A stretch of DNA of 48,419 bases from Verrucomicrobiia bacterium (GTDB taxonomy: Bacteria > Verrucomicrobiota > Verrucomicrobiia > JABWAM01). The notes beneath the pieces are model-generated. The model saw only the letters and a list, made by a program, of their open reading frames with translations, did not search any database and was not told the origin of the DNA. Position 1 is the stretch's first letter. Every line of letters starts with the position of its first letter. The translations under genes were made by a program, and so were the position numbers. Positions 7,926-17,198 of this stretch are shown in pieces. The DNA lies in NCBI GenBank assembly GCA_013360985.1, contig JABWAM010000001.1:1-48419 (forward strand), in the 5' to 3' direction.

Positions 7926-8939
7926 TCAGATCCCCCGCCGTTTCGCGCGGGGATGCGCGGCGTCGTAGGCTTTTTTCATCCGATCGGCGGTCACGTGGGT
8001 GTAGACCTGCGTTGTTCCGAGACGACGGTGCCCCAGCATCTGCTGGACACTGCGCAGGTCGGCGCCCCGATCGAGAAGATGCGTGGCGAACGAATGGCGC
8101 AGCTTGTGGGGCGTGAGCGCCATGCTCAGCCCCGCGTGCCGAAGCAACGGCTTGAGGAGCCGCTGTACGCCGCGCACGCCGAGCCGCGCGCCGCCGCGCC
8201 CCGCGAAGAGGAACTCTTCGCCGCGGAGGCCGCCGCGAAGGTCGAGGTAAGACCGGATCGCGTGCGCGGCGAAACGTCCGACCGGCACGATCCTCTCGCG
8301 CGCTCCTTTGCCGAAAACGCGCACGGTGTCTCCGACGAGGTCCACGTCGCGCCGCCGCAGATCCGCCAGCTCCCGCACGCGCAAGCCGCAGCCGTAGAGC
8401 GTTTCCAGGATCGCGCGGTCCCGCCAGCGTTGCCACGGCGCGTAACGCGGGCGTTTCATCGTGAGAGGCGCTTCGAGCAGCCGCTCCACCTCGCCCTCCT
8501 GAAGAAAAACCGGCAGCCTCCTCGGGCGCTTGGGCGAAGCCAGCCCCTGGATTGCCGCGATCTCAAGCCCTTTCCTTCGATCGAGAAATCGGAAGAAGGA
8601 ACGGATCGCCGAGAGATGAAGCAGAACGCTTGCCCGGCTCAGCGGGCGCAACCCGAGTTGCTTCAGCCGAGGCGCGCGCGGGTCGCGCGCATCCGGCTCG
8701 GCGAAGGTCTGCAGATATTCGCGAAGATCGACGGGACGGAGGGCCTTCCAGTCCACGCCGGGCAGCGACGGATCGCGCGGATTGGCCGCATGCCGCCGCA
8801 GCCAGAGGACGAAGCGCCCGAGCGCCTGGCGATAGTTGCGAACGGTCCGCGACGACCCCCCCCGCCCCGACCGCAGATCGTCGAGAAAATCGAGGCCGAG
8901 GCCGTCGTGGAGCGGAAATTTCTCGGGCGGATGACTCAC
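7926..8939 (-). CDS. xerC: Tyrosine recombinase of the XerC/XerD type
   Basis: Xer recombinases resolve chromosome dimers at dif sites. This protein has an N-terminal SAM-like core-binding domain (about residues 10-125) and a catalytic domain (about 145-330). All six catalytic residues are visible: R187, K211, H278, R281 (in HKLRHSFATHL), H304 (in MLGH) and the nucleophile Y313 (in TTQVYTHV). The length of 337 residues is slightly above the usual 300, owing to loops near 50-90. GTG 8939 lies one base from the stop of the upstream DUF2017 gene, so the two are probably co-transcribed. Which of XerC or XerD it is cannot be settled without a second copy. There is no sign of an adjacent integrated element. 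Confidence 0.88.
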   Translation of the reverse strand: MSHPPEKFPLHDGLGLDFLDDLRSGRGGSSRTVRNYRQALGRFVLWLRRHAANPRDPSLPGVDWKALRPVDLREYLQTFAEPDARDPRAPRLKQLGLRPLSRASVLLHLSAIRSFFRFLDRRKGLEIAAIQGLASPKRPRRLPVFLQEGEVERLLEAPLTMKRPRYAPWQRWRDRAILETLYGCGLRVRELADLRRRDVDLVGDTVRVFGKGARERIVPVGRFAAHAIRSYLDLRGGLRGEEFLFAGRGGARLGVRGVQRLLKPLLRHAGLSMALTPHKLRHSFATHLLDRGADLRSVQQMLGHRRLGTTQVYTHVTADRMKKAYDAAHPRAKRRGI

Positions 8940-8940
8940 G

Positions 8941-9435
8941 TCACATCGCCTCGAGAACCTCGCCGATGATCGCGCCGAGAAAGTGGATCTCGGCCAGGGC
9001 GACGCGCTGGGTCCCGTCGGCGATTTTCTCGAGGTCCGGTTCGAGGCGGGTATCCATCCAGCCGTGGCGCATGGCGAGCGCGAGGCGATGATCGTTCACG
9101 CCGGCGACAAACACCTCGGCCTCCGCCGAAGACAGGCGTAGCGTCGCCGGATCGCCCGATCCCTCGAGCGCCGCGATCCATCGCTTCAGCAGCGGGATGC
9201 GCTCGCCGCGGAGGGCGACCGCCTGGCGGAGCATCTCCTCGTGATCGGCGGAGCGGCCGCCGCCCGCGCTCTCCACTCCCTTGGGCCAATACCAGGCCGT
9301 CGAAGTCTTCGGATCCAAGTCGGCGAAATCGGCGCCGTAACGGCGCGCCAACGATTCCAAAACTTCCGATAGCCATTCAGCAAGCGATCGCTCGATCCGC
9401 AAAAGCACTCCCTCTTTTTCGCGGAGAACGATCAT
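8941..9435 (-). CDS. DUF2017 family protein
   Basis: This 164-residue soluble, mostly helical protein belongs to DUF2017, a family often found beside clpS, notably in Actinobacteria. The recognisable region is near the C-terminus, where LAEIHFLGAIIGEVLEAM closes the protein; the middle part is rich in charged helices. The ATG at 9435 overlaps the clpS stop by four bases (ATGA), so translation is coupled. Its biochemical role is unknown; the fixed pairing with ClpS suggests a link to regulated proteolysis. The family call was made by eye from the context and the C-terminal pattern. Confidence 0.65.
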   Translation of the reverse strand: MIVLREKEGVLLRIERSLAEWLSEVLESLARRYGADFADLDPKTSTAWYWPKGVESAGGGRSADHEEMLRQAVALRGERIPLLKRWIAALEGSGDPATLRLSSAEAEVFVAGVNDHRLALAMRHGWMDTRLEPDLEKIADGTQRVALAEIHFLGAIIGEVLEAM

Positions 9436-9737
9436 GCCGCCGGCTCCGCGCGCTCCAAGGTCACCCGCAATCCGTACTGCTGAATTTGCTGCCAGTACAA
9501 CTCCGCCTTTTCCCGTGACGCCGTCGCGACGCAGCTCCGTCCTCTCTGATGGACTTCGAGCATGTGGCGGGTCGCCTTTGGGCGGTCGAACCCAAGAACC
9601 CTCTGGAAAACGAACACCACGTAGCTCATCAGATTCACCTCGTCGTTCCAGACGATGACATTCCATCCGTGATCCGCCTCCGTCCGGGGCCGCGCTTCCT
9701 CGCCGACCTCCGCGTCGGGATGCGCCACGCCGCTCAT
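9432..9737 (-). CDS. clpS: ATP-dependent Clp protease adaptor ClpS
   Basis: ClpS delivers N-end-rule substrates to the ClpA/ClpC ATPase and so to ClpP. The 101-residue protein has the defining block WNVIVWNDEVNLMSYVVFVF (about residues 25-44), with the N-degron pocket residues N-D-E. MLEVHQRGRSCVATASREKAE follows, carrying the conserved His and Gly-Arg pair. The N-terminal 22 residues are a flexible acidic tail, normal for the family. Its ATG overlaps the hemB stop by four bases and its stop overlaps the DUF2017 start by four bases, so hemB, clpS, DUF2017 and probably xer form one unit. Confidence 0.93.
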   Translation of the reverse strand: MSGVAHPDAEVGEEARPRTEADHGWNVIVWNDEVNLMSYVVFVFQRVLGFDRPKATRHMLEVHQRGRSCVATASREKAELYWQQIQQYGLRVTLERAEPAA

Positions 9738-10762
9738 CGCGCTTCTTCCCGCAGCGCGCGCGCCGCCTCGCGCGCGAAATAGGTGAGCAGAAAATCCGCT
9801 CCCGCGCGGTGAAGAGCGACGAGGCTCTCCAGCATCGCCGCGCGCCCATCGAGCCAGCCGTTCGCGGAGGCGGCCTTGATCATCGCGTATTCGCCGCTCA
9901 CTTGATAGGCGGCCAAAGGGACCTCGAGACGGTCGCGTAGATCGCGCAAGATATCGAGGCAGGGCATCCCGGGCTTGACCATGACGACATCGGCGCCCTG
10001 ATTCACGTCCGCGAGCGCCTCGGCGAGCGCCTCGCGACGCCGGCGGCCATCCATCTGATACGCGCGGCGGTCACCGAACGCAGGGGCGCTCTCCGCCGCC
10101 TCGCGGAACGGACCGTAAAACGCCGAAGCGTATTTCACCGCGTAACTCAGGATCGCGGTCTCCGCGAACCCCGCGGCGTCGAGCCCCGCGCGAATGCGCG
10201 CGACCATTCCATCCATCATCCCGCTCGGCGCCACGACGTCCGCGCCGGCGCGCGCGTGGTTTACCGCCTGACGGGAGAGGAGTTCGAGAGTGGCGTCGTT
10301 GTCCACGTTCCGCGGGCCATCCTTGTCGGCCGCCGAAAGCGGGCCGCAATGCCCGTGCGCGGTGTACTCGCAAAGGCACAGGTCGGTGATCGCGACCGCG
10401 GGCAAGCCCTTTCCGCGAACGAGGCGGAGCGTTTCGCAGACGACGTTCTCGGGGTCGAGCGCCGCGCTCCCCAGGTCGTTCTTCTGCTCCCGCGGGATCA
10501 CGCCGAAGAAAATGAATGCGCGAATTCCTTCGGCGAGCGCTTCCTCGATCTCCCGCATCGCCTCGTCGGGAGAGAGTTGAAAGACACAGGGCATCGAAGC
10601 GACCGGATGCCGCCGGGCGCGGCCGGGAACGAGAAACAGCGGCAGGACCAACCGGGCGGGATCGAGGCGCACCTCGGCGACGAGATCGCGCAGCGCGGCT
10701 GAACGCCGCAGCCGTCGGAAGCGCGGAAACGCGGGCAAAAGCGATCGGGGGAAATCGGACAT
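9734..10762 (-). CDS. hemB: Delta-aminolevulinic acid dehydratase (porphobilinogen synthase)
   Basis: HemB joins two 5-aminolevulinate molecules into porphobilinogen, the second common step of haem synthesis. The active-site Schiff-base lysines are K210 (in SYAVKYASAFYGPFR) and K263 (in MVKPGMPCLDI). The zinc-type cysteine cluster DLCLCEYTAHGHC gives C129, C131 and C139, so this is a zinc-dependent rather than a magnesium-only form. The length of 342 residues is normal. ATG 10762 (MSDFPRSLL) was chosen; a TTG at 10780 would add six residues. It is the first gene of a coupled leftward unit with clpS, DUF2017 and xer, and is divergent from the hydrolase gene. Confidence 0.95.
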   Translation of the reverse strand: MSDFPRSLLPAFPRFRRLRRSAALRDLVAEVRLDPARLVLPLFLVPGRARRHPVASMPCVFQLSPDEAMREIEEALAEGIRAFIFFGVIPREQKNDLGSAALDPENVVCETLRLVRGKGLPAVAITDLCLCEYTAHGHCGPLSAADKDGPRNVDNDATLELLSRQAVNHARAGADVVAPSGMMDGMVARIRAGLDAAGFAETAILSYAVKYASAFYGPFREAAESAPAFGDRRAYQMDGRRRREALAEALADVNQGADVVMVKPGMPCLDILRDLRDRLEVPLAAYQVSGEYAMIKAASANGWLDGRAAMLESLVALHRAGADFLLTYFAREAARALREEAR

Positions 10763-10889
10763 GGGAGATCGAGGGATCAACGTGGCGCCCTCAGATTATC
10801 ATGCCTCCTTGCCAAAAACAGAGATCAAAACGTCGCGAGAAATGATCCGTTGGATTGACCACGGCCATCCCGACCTCAAAATCTCGGGA

Positions 10890-11849
10890 ATGAAGCCTTT
10901 ACTGATCGCCGCGGGATTCGCTCTCGCAACCGCGGTCCACGCCTACGACCCGCTCGCGACGGATGGCGTCGCCTCCGCCACGACCCGCGATCTTACGGTA
11001 AATGACGCCTCCCGCCATCGTGAAATCCCGGTGCGCGTCTTCTTGCCGTCTGCACCTCATGCCGCGCCGGTCGTGATGTTTAGCCACGGGCTGGGCGGTT
11101 CGCGATCCGGTAGCGCCTATCTCGGCGAGCATTGGGCGGCGCGCGGTTATGTCGTCGTTTATCTGCAACATCCGGGCAGCGATGCCGGTATATGGAAAGA
11201 CAAGCCGATCGCAGAGCGGATGCAGGCCCTGGAAAAGGCCGCCAGCGGCAAGAACCTCCGCTTGCGCGTCCAGGATGTGACGGCGACGCTCGACCAACTC
11301 GCGGCATGGAACGCGACGACCGGACATGCGCTGACCGGCCGTCTCGATTTGCGGCACGTCGGCATGTCCGGACACTCGTTCGGGGCGGTCACCTCGCAAG
11401 TCGTCAGCGGCCAGCGCTTCCCGTTCGGCGATCACGCCGATCCTCGAATCGGAGCTGTCCTTGCGCTCAGTCCAAGCGCGCCGCGGCTTGGCAGCGCGGA
11501 AAAGGCGTTGAGGCGCGTGAAGATTCCGTGTCTGTTGATGACCGGCACGAAAGACGCCTCGTCCATCGGCCATGCGACGCCTGTCTCCCGTCGCGCCGTG
11601 TTCGCGGCTCTTCCTCCCGGAGACAAATATGAACTCGTGCTCGATCTCGCCGAGCACTCGGCGTTCACCGATCACGCCCTACCGGGCGATGTCGAGCGGC
11701 GCAATCCGAACCATCATCGCGCGATCCTGGCCATCAGCACCGCTTTTTGGGACGCGTATCTGACCGGAAACGCGGACGCAAAACGATGGCTCGACGGCGC
11801 CGGCCCACGCTCGGTTCTCGAAGCCAAAGACCAGTGGCAGCGAAAGTAG
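10890..11849 (+). CDS. Secreted alpha/beta hydrolase (dienelactone hydrolase/PAF-acetylhydrolase-like)
   Basis: The protein has a signal peptide (MKPLLIAAGFALATAVHA) followed by a single alpha/beta-hydrolase domain. The oxyanion region is MFSHGLGGS (63-71), the nucleophile elbow is GHSFG with S163, and a probable catalytic histidine is in LAEHSAFTD near residue 251. This pattern resembles predicted dienelactone hydrolases and PAF-acetylhydrolase-like esterases. The substrate is unknown. ATG 10890 was chosen because the signal peptide begins there; in-frame upstream starts (10842, 10761) would bury it. It stands alone between hemB (divergent) and leftward membrane genes. Confidence 0.8.
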   Translation: MKPLLIAAGFALATAVHAYDPLATDGVASATTRDLTVNDASRHREIPVRVFLPSAPHAAPVVMFSHGLGGSRSGSAYLGEHWAARGYVVVYLQHPGSDAGIWKDKPIAERMQALEKAASGKNLRLRVQDVTATLDQLAAWNATTGHALTGRLDLRHVGMSGHSFGAVTSQVVSGQRFPFGDHADPRIGAVLALSPSAPRLGSAEKALRRVKIPCLLMTGTKDASSIGHATPVSRRAVFAALPPGDKYELVLDLAEHSAFTDHALPGDVERRNPNHHRAILAISTAFWDAYLTGNADAKRWLDGAGPRSVLEAKDQWQRK

Positions 11850-11879
11850 GATCACGAAAGGCCCGCATGCCTCGATCCT
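11848..11879 (+). terminator. Nested hairpin after the hydrolase gene
   Basis: AGGATC (11848-11853) pairs with GATCCT (11874-11879), and inside this AGGC (11859-11862) pairs with GCCT (11869-11872). The structure begins at the hydrolase stop codon. No T-run follows, so intrinsic termination is uncertain. The 180 bases from here to 12060 show no other feature I can support. Confidence 0.35.
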
Positions 11880-12060
11880 CTCAATCCTTGTGATCACAAA
11901 CGCGTCCGTTCCTCCTCCCCGCTGGCCGCGACGTCGTTGACGTCGTTCGGCATTTGAAGTTTTCTGGAAGGAAACGGCGGCGGCTCAGCCCGAATCGTTC
12001 CGCTTCCCATAAGCAGATGGTTCTCCATGCCAATCTGCGCGCGCGCGCTTCGCGGCTCGT

Positions 12061-12423
12061 TCATCCCTCTGCCGCGGCGTGGGGAAGGTGGCGCGCCTGC
12101 TTGGCTTCTCGCAAAAATTTCAAGCCGCTCGCGAGACCCCAGCCCCAGGCGGCCAGAGAAAGCGCGAGGCCGAGAAGACCAATCCAGGACCACGGAGGCG
12201 CATTTCCGTTCCAACGCCCCTCGATCGCCCAGAGCAGCGCCGAACGAAGGCTCCACCCCATGAGCGCGACAAAACCCAGCAACGCAAGCGCCATCTGCGC
12301 GAACGCGCCGGGTTTCCCCGCGAGCCGGGTGCCCAGCCCGGGCAACACCAAGAGGTTGGCGACGAGACACGCGCGCGCGGTGGCGCGGTCAGGAAGTGGC
12401 GGCGGAGGCGCCGAAGAGTTCAT
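12061..12423 (-). CDS. Small membrane protein, unknown
   Basis: No family was recognised. The 120-residue product has a proline-rich N-terminus (MNSSAPPPPLPD) and three hydrophobic helices, near residues 17-35, 40-60 and 78-100. It ends in a short basic tail (FLREAKQARHLPHAAAEG). LLVLPGLGTRLAGKPGAFAQ reads like small bacterial membrane proteins that follow GYF/DUF4339 proteins. The ATG at 12423 lies inside the end of the upstream membrane gene (35-base overlap, different frame), so the two genes are probably translated together and may form one membrane complex. Confidence 0.6.
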   Translation of the reverse strand: MNSSAPPPPLPDRATARACLVANLLVLPGLGTRLAGKPGAFAQMALALLGFVALMGWSLRSALLWAIEGRWNGNAPPWSWIGLLGLALSLAAWGWGLASGLKFLREAKQARHLPHAAAEG

Positions 12424-13306
12424 CGTACGCCGCGGCCAACGAAGCCGCGCAGACCGGCAGGGCGACCAGCACGCCGACACCAAGGGCCAGAACTCCCGCA
12501 ATCACGATTAGGCTGCAGGCGATCAGCAGGCCGAGGACCGATCCGAAGCGGCGGAACACCGCTTTGCGGCTCGTCTCCATCGCCCGCCAGAACCCTAGCC
12601 CCCGATCAATGACCAGTGGAAAAGAAAACATCCACATCGCGCTCAGGATGATGAGGCCGACGAGCAAAAGCACCCCGAGAAGCGTAAGCAGCATGAGGGT
12701 CATCCCCGACGGCGTCTTTCCTCCGGAAAGGTCGAACCCAATGGCGATCACCGGAATCACGGCGATCAGAATCACGCCAAAGATGATCACGCCCTGCACG
12801 ACGCCGGCGAGAACAAGGTCTTTGGTGTTCCGCCGAAACCCCGCGAAGGCGTCGCCAAGCTCCGCATTTTCCCCTCGGAGCAAACGGAGGAAATACCAGT
12901 AAAGCCCTCCATAGAGGATCCCTTGCGCCACCAAAGCGAGGATCCCGCCGAGGAGAGGCACGGCCGAAATCAGCAGGTAAACGAGCGTCACCAGAAGGGT
13001 CACGCCGATCGTGGGGAAAAAGCGGTTTCGCACGATTCCCCATCCGCGTCCGAGACAGTTCCTTACGGAAAACCCGCGCGTTTCATCCGGCGTCCACGCG
13101 AGCGGGGTGAACACAACCGGCGGCGAGTCAGAACGCGCGGCTTCTCCCGCGATCTCGGGATACGCGGAGAGCGGTTTCCACTCGCGGCTTCCCACCGGAC
13201 ACACCTGCGTATCGGCGTTGACGCGGCGGTCGGCCAACCAGGCGCGAAGATCCTCCGCGGAGACCGGCCCGTACTGTTTTCCGTCCCAGCCGATGATTTG
13301 GTACAT
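12389..13306 (-). CDS. GYF_2-domain multi-pass membrane protein
   Basis: The N-terminal 50 residues (MYQIIGWDGKQYGPVSAEDL, then WLADRRVNADTQVCP) form a GYF_2/DUF4339 domain, a small cytosolic module thought to bind peptides. After a linker containing a proline cluster come about six hydrophobic segments between residues 95 and 300, with the loop FAGFRRNTKDLVLAG typical of DUF975-like bacterial membrane proteins. The length is 305 residues. The start at 13306 has GAGG about eight bases upstream. The role is unknown; related architectures occur widely in Verrucomicrobiota and may have envelope-related or scaffolding roles. Confidence 0.7.
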   Translation of the reverse strand: MYQIIGWDGKQYGPVSAEDLRAWLADRRVNADTQVCPVGSREWKPLSAYPEIAGEAARSDSPPVVFTPLAWTPDETRGFSVRNCLGRGWGIVRNRFFPTIGVTLLVTLVYLLISAVPLLGGILALVAQGILYGGLYWYFLRLLRGENAELGDAFAGFRRNTKDLVLAGVVQGVIIFGVILIAVIPVIAIGFDLSGGKTPSGMTLMLLTLLGVLLLVGLIILSAMWMFSFPLVIDRGLGFWRAMETSRKAVFRRFGSVLGLLIACSLIVIAGVLALGVGVLVALPVCAASLAAAYDELFGASAATS

Positions 13307-13383
13307 AAAACCCCTCTTTTCTTCGCGACCGGATTTTCCTTTTAGCAGTCCTCCGTCGTCATGGCGAGACCAAACTCAACGTC

Positions 13384-14472
13384 TCACCGGGGAGAGTTCG
13401 ACAGGATGCTTTTCTGAAAGCTTTGGATGGATTGTTTAATCTCGCGCATCATCACCAATCCCCAGGCCATGCGCGGCGTTCCGCGCGTCGCCTCAAGCAG
13501 ATATGCGGAGAGAAAATCCCCGCGCCAAACCAGCGTCGCCTCGCCGCCCTCCGTGGAGATCGGCCAGAGGTGGTAAAGCGTGAGCATGACGTAATAGGCG
13601 TTGCTGGAGAAATACTGGACATCGAGCACCTGGATCTCGCCGTTCGACAGCGGCTTGACGAAGACCGCGCCGAGATCGAAGGTCGCGACGATCTGCGCGT
13701 TCAGCAACTCCGCGTAGCCGGCGCCTTTCAAACGCGTCTCGGTTTTCGAGGGGAAAAGCCCGACCTCTTCCAGCAATCCCTGAAACCGCGCCTGAACTTC
13801 GGGCTCCTCGCGCATCAAACGCCGCATCTCTTCGCCGGGCGACACGGGATTTTTTTCCATGTCATAGGGCGAGACCGCCGAAATCCCTTTCTCCTGAAAT
13901 TCCCGGAGGCGCCCCAACAAAAGGTCGGTCCAGGCGCGTTGAGCGATCACGGCGGGCGCGCTTCCCGCGCTCTTGCCCTCGCGCACCACCTCCTCCATGC
14001 GCGTCGCCTCGCCGCGGCTCATGCAGAAGTCGGTGGAGGTCGCCGTGACTTTCAGCGTGCGCTCCACGAGGCGCTGCACGTCGGAGTTCCGAAGGTTCAA
14101 CGCCAAGCCCGCGAGATCCGCCTCGCGGACCGGAGACCCGATCTTCGCGTGAAAATAGACGTTCTCGTTGTCGACCGGGGGCGCCGCCGTCTGAATGCGC
14201 TCGGCCACGGCGGCGGGAGAACGCCGCACCACGTAGCAGCTTTGACCGCTGATCCCGCGCCGAAAATCAGTGAGCGGCCCGCGCTCCGTGAGGACTTCAC
14301 CTTGAATCAGCTTCGGGAGATCCACCTCGGAAAACAAGGAAAAGGCCTGAAGCTGCTCCACGGCGTCCTTCGCCGCGAGACGCGCGGAAGGAAAGAAAAC
14401 CGCCATCATGACCCACAGCGCGACGCCGTGCCGCGCCGCGCGCGTCAGCAAACTCCGAAACTCGGGATGCAT
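13384..14472 (-). CDS. Secreted protein of unknown function
   Basis: No known family was recognised. The 362-residue protein has a signal-peptide-like start with a hydrophobic stretch at about 15-33 (GVALWVMMAVFFPSARLAA). The mature part is mixed alpha/beta with few cysteines. Recognisable pieces are SGQSCYVVRRSPAAVAERIQ, YFHAKIGSPVREADLAGLAL and DVQYFSSNAYYVMLTLYHLW. No enzyme motif is visible. It reads leftward and is preceded, 43 bases away, by the stop of the large glycoside-hydrolase-like gene in the same direction, so the two could share a transcript. Confidence 0.6.
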   Translation of the reverse strand: MHPEFRSLLTRAARHGVALWVMMAVFFPSARLAAKDAVEQLQAFSLFSEVDLPKLIQGEVLTERGPLTDFRRGISGQSCYVVRRSPAAVAERIQTAAPPVDNENVYFHAKIGSPVREADLAGLALNLRNSDVQRLVERTLKVTATSTDFCMSRGEATRMEEVVREGKSAGSAPAVIAQRAWTDLLLGRLREFQEKGISAVSPYDMEKNPVSPGEEMRRLMREEPEVQARFQGLLEEVGLFPSKTETRLKGAGYAELLNAQIVATFDLGAVFVKPLSNGEIQVLDVQYFSSNAYYVMLTLYHLWPISTEGGEATLVWRGDFLSAYLLEATRGTPRMAWGLVMMREIKQSIQSFQKSILSNSPR

Positions 14473-14515
14473 GGCCGGGGTGCACTATCATTTCCGCTCC
14501 GCAAATTCAAGAAAA

Positions 14516-17023
14516 TCACGAAACGCCCAAGGCAAGTCGCCCCTTGATCCGCAGCGTCGCCAAGGCTTCCTGCCGAGCGGACAACCAGCGCACCCTCACG
14601 CGGCGGCCATTCACATCGAGGACCGGAGGCCTCGGACTCCAGAAGTGCAGACGCACGAATCCCGGCGAAAGCAACGTCGCCCGCAAGCGCCCTTTGCCGA
14701 CCGTCGCGTCGCGCACCGGGCATGCGCCCGCCGAAAGGAGAACGGGATGCTCCGGCGTCCGGTCCGTCTTGAGGATCCGCACCTCCTGATCGAAGGCCTT
14801 TCCGCGCGGCTGAATCTGACAAATGCCGCGGCGCGCCGCGCCGTTGACGGTCATCGAGGCGATCCAGCGCCCGCGTCCGCGCACACGCACCGACCAGCGG
14901 CGTCCGCCCCAATGGAAATTGCGCAGCGCGACGTCCCGTCCGCTGTCGCCGAGGAGGTATTCGAGCGGGCCGCGGTCGAAACGCAGGCCCGCCACCGCCT
15001 CGATCAACCCCATCCACCACGCGAAGAGGCTCATCCCCTGCCACCAAGACGTCGCGAGATCGAGGTTCTCGGGTTTGTAACGGCCGCCCGGATACGCATG
15101 GAAAAGGTTTTCGTGGATGAGGCGGTCGCTGGCGTAGTGCTTGAGAAAAAGACCCGTTTGCAGGTCGAGCAATTCCCGGTCTCCCGCCAGGCGGGCCAGC
15201 CTCAGGCTTTCGCGCGTCTGGTTTTGCACCCAGTTGTCTTTCCATCGCGCATACACCGGTTCATCGCGGCGATCCCTAGGCGCCACCGCCAAACCGAGTT
15301 CGGGATGACGGAACCGCGTTCGCACGCATTCGGCGAGGCGCTCCGCGACCTCCAGGAGAAGCTGCTCTCCGTAACCTTGGAACGCCAAGAGCGACGTGAG
15401 GCGCAAAAAGGGATTCCGATGGACGGGATCCTCCTTGAACCAGACGGAATCGATGAGGAACTCCTCCTTCGCGTCGTAGAAAAGCGGGAGAAAATTCGCC
15501 TCGAGACGGCGCGCCGTGCGGACGCACGCGCGCAGCGTTTGCTCGTCGCCGAGGATGGCGGCAAGTTCCGCCCCCTGCGTCAACCCGCTGTACCATCCCG
15601 CCATGTCTTCCACGCCGCAGAGGCGGCTCGTCAGCGTGTTGTTTTCCCGGCGATCCTCGAACGCCGGCCGGCCGCATTGTTCCGGATAATCCGCGCCGCC
15701 AAAACAGGACCCGACGAGGCCGAACTTCGAGGCGCGACCGCACATCGCGCGAAGCGATTTCGCGAAACTCGGATAGAGTTCCTCCAACGCGGCGCGGTCT
15801 CCCGAACGGAAGAAATACTGGTGGAGAAGCGCGAGCCCCCACATCTCGTGGTTGATGTGATAGCCGTCGCCCAATTCGCGATCCATGTCCGGCGTGCGAA
15901 AATTGTGGTCGTGGATCGGCCCGAAGTCGTAGTCCACGCACATCGGGATCGCGCCATTCGGCCCGCGCGAGGCATCGAGGAAGCGCAGGTAACGCAGGAC
16001 CGTGTCGCCGCTGCCGCAGGCGTTGAGAACCATCGCGGGCCACTCGCCATCCCAGCCATGAAACATCCCGTATCCGCGCGTGGAAGCGCGGAGGCCGACC
16101 TCGCGCGCGTTCCGGACGCACCGCATGGACTCCTGAAAGAGCGGAGCGACGCGCATCATCTCTTCAAACGCGGACGGCCATCCCGCCACCGCGATCCGCG
16201 GCGTTTTCTCCGCGACCTTTCGATAGCGCGCGATCTGTTCCGCCAGCCACGCCCTCCGCTGTTCGCGCGCGTCGCGCCACAGCCATTCCACCTCGCGAAG
16301 GTCTTCGCCGAACACCATGACGAACCGCGCGGGCGCTTCCGGACCAAACTCCACCCGCAAGCGGCGAATCGCGCCGTCGAACGCGTGAACCGCGGGCGAA
16401 AGCGCGGCGATCATCGAGCAGGCCTCATGACGATGGCGCGTATTGATCTTCGCCGCGGGCCCTACGACGAACCGCCGGCGAAGGTTGTAGCGCAGGGCGC
16501 AAAATTGCTCGTCAAAGACGGGCGCATCCCACGCCGCATCGTCTTCGTTGTGATGCGCGAGAAACCCTTCGCGCACCTCGAAGGCGACCCGCGCCCGCGC
16601 CGAAGCGCTCCATTCGAAAATCACTGCGTTCCCCCGAATCCAAACGGCGCGATCGAAGGTCGCCCCGCGCGCAAGGAACCGTCCGGACACGCCAAACGGC
16701 GTCAGGAGGAGATCTTTGAACTCCGCGCGGAGCGGCGATCCTTCGAACTCCAGCGCGAAGGAAATCACCGGCTCGGGAAAGAAGGCTTCCCGGCGCCAGA
16801 TGCCGTTCGAATAGAAAGCGCCTCGCCGCGGTCCATCCGTCCGCCGCGGCCCCTGGTATTCGACGCAATTGATCCCGCCCGATCGGTCGAGAACCACCGA
16901 GACCGGCCCGTCGCAGATCGCGTACTCCTTGTGCGGCAATCCCTCGGGCAGGGAAATGCCGAGGCGTTCGAGGGTTTTGCGTGAGGTCGTCGAGATCATG
17001 GGGGCCCGCGGCGCGCCAAACAT
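14516..17023 (-). CDS. Glycoside-hydrolase-like protein with (alpha/alpha)6 barrel features
   Basis: This 835-residue cytosolic protein has no signal peptide. Its layout is a beta-sandwich N-terminus (about 30-260), a helical barrel (about 290-680) and a C-terminal beta domain (about 700-835). The helical part carries GYGMFHGWDGEWPAMVLN, HINHEMWGLALLHQYFFRSG and NLDLATSWWQGMSLFAWWMG, with aromatic and acidic residues like those lining glucoamylase-type or GH63/GH65-like clefts. No CAZy family can be assigned confidently by eye. The ATG at 17023 has GGGAGA about ten bases upstream; ATG 16999 is an alternative. It is divergent from a DegT aminotransferase. Confidence 0.65.
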   Translation of the reverse strand: MFGAPRAPMISTTSRKTLERLGISLPEGLPHKEYAICDGPVSVVLDRSGGINCVEYQGPRRTDGPRRGAFYSNGIWRREAFFPEPVISFALEFEGSPLRAEFKDLLLTPFGVSGRFLARGATFDRAVWIRGNAVIFEWSASARARVAFEVREGFLAHHNEDDAAWDAPVFDEQFCALRYNLRRRFVVGPAAKINTRHRHEACSMIAALSPAVHAFDGAIRRLRVEFGPEAPARFVMVFGEDLREVEWLWRDAREQRRAWLAEQIARYRKVAEKTPRIAVAGWPSAFEEMMRVAPLFQESMRCVRNAREVGLRASTRGYGMFHGWDGEWPAMVLNACGSGDTVLRYLRFLDASRGPNGAIPMCVDYDFGPIHDHNFRTPDMDRELGDGYHINHEMWGLALLHQYFFRSGDRAALEELYPSFAKSLRAMCGRASKFGLVGSCFGGADYPEQCGRPAFEDRRENNTLTSRLCGVEDMAGWYSGLTQGAELAAILGDEQTLRACVRTARRLEANFLPLFYDAKEEFLIDSVWFKEDPVHRNPFLRLTSLLAFQGYGEQLLLEVAERLAECVRTRFRHPELGLAVAPRDRRDEPVYARWKDNWVQNQTRESLRLARLAGDRELLDLQTGLFLKHYASDRLIHENLFHAYPGGRYKPENLDLATSWWQGMSLFAWWMGLIEAVAGLRFDRGPLEYLLGDSGRDVALRNFHWGGRRWSVRVRGRGRWIASMTVNGAARRGICQIQPRGKAFDQEVRILKTDRTPEHPVLLSAGACPVRDATVGKGRLRATLLSPGFVRLHFWSPRPPVLDVNGRRVRVRWLSARQEALATLRIKGRLALGVS

Positions 17024-17198
17024 TCAACAAGGTCTCCCTGCGCAAAGCGAGAGGATGCTGCGGACGCGAGAAGGCGATTCCTCATCCCTTCTTGGAAACA
17101 CCGGTCCCGCGCGCGCGGCGGCTCGCCCGACCGCAAAGCATCGTTGCGCGGGTTCGTTTCATCTTGCGCGCCGGCGAGAAACCGGAAGACTTGACTGC

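Noticed and set aside
7926..8939. Integrase marking an integrated mobile island
   Set aside because: It is coupled to hemB-clpS-DUF2017, has the Xer domain layout and no attachment-site repeats or phage genes nearby.
11894..12370. A 158-codon leftward frame between the hydrolase and the small membrane gene
   Set aside because: It overlaps the small membrane protein gene in another frame and has only arginine-rich, motif-free sequence.
14473..14490. GGTGCACT near the secreted-protein start as a second copy of the GntR operator
   Set aside because: Only eight bases match and the outer TGCG/CGCA arms are missing, so chance is more likely.
14408..16984. A very long rightward open frame (858 codons) antisense to the glycoside-hydrolase-like gene
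   Set aside because: Its translation is arginine-, histidine- and proline-rich with no motif, as expected for the shadow of a high-GC gene. The leftward frame has coherent domains.
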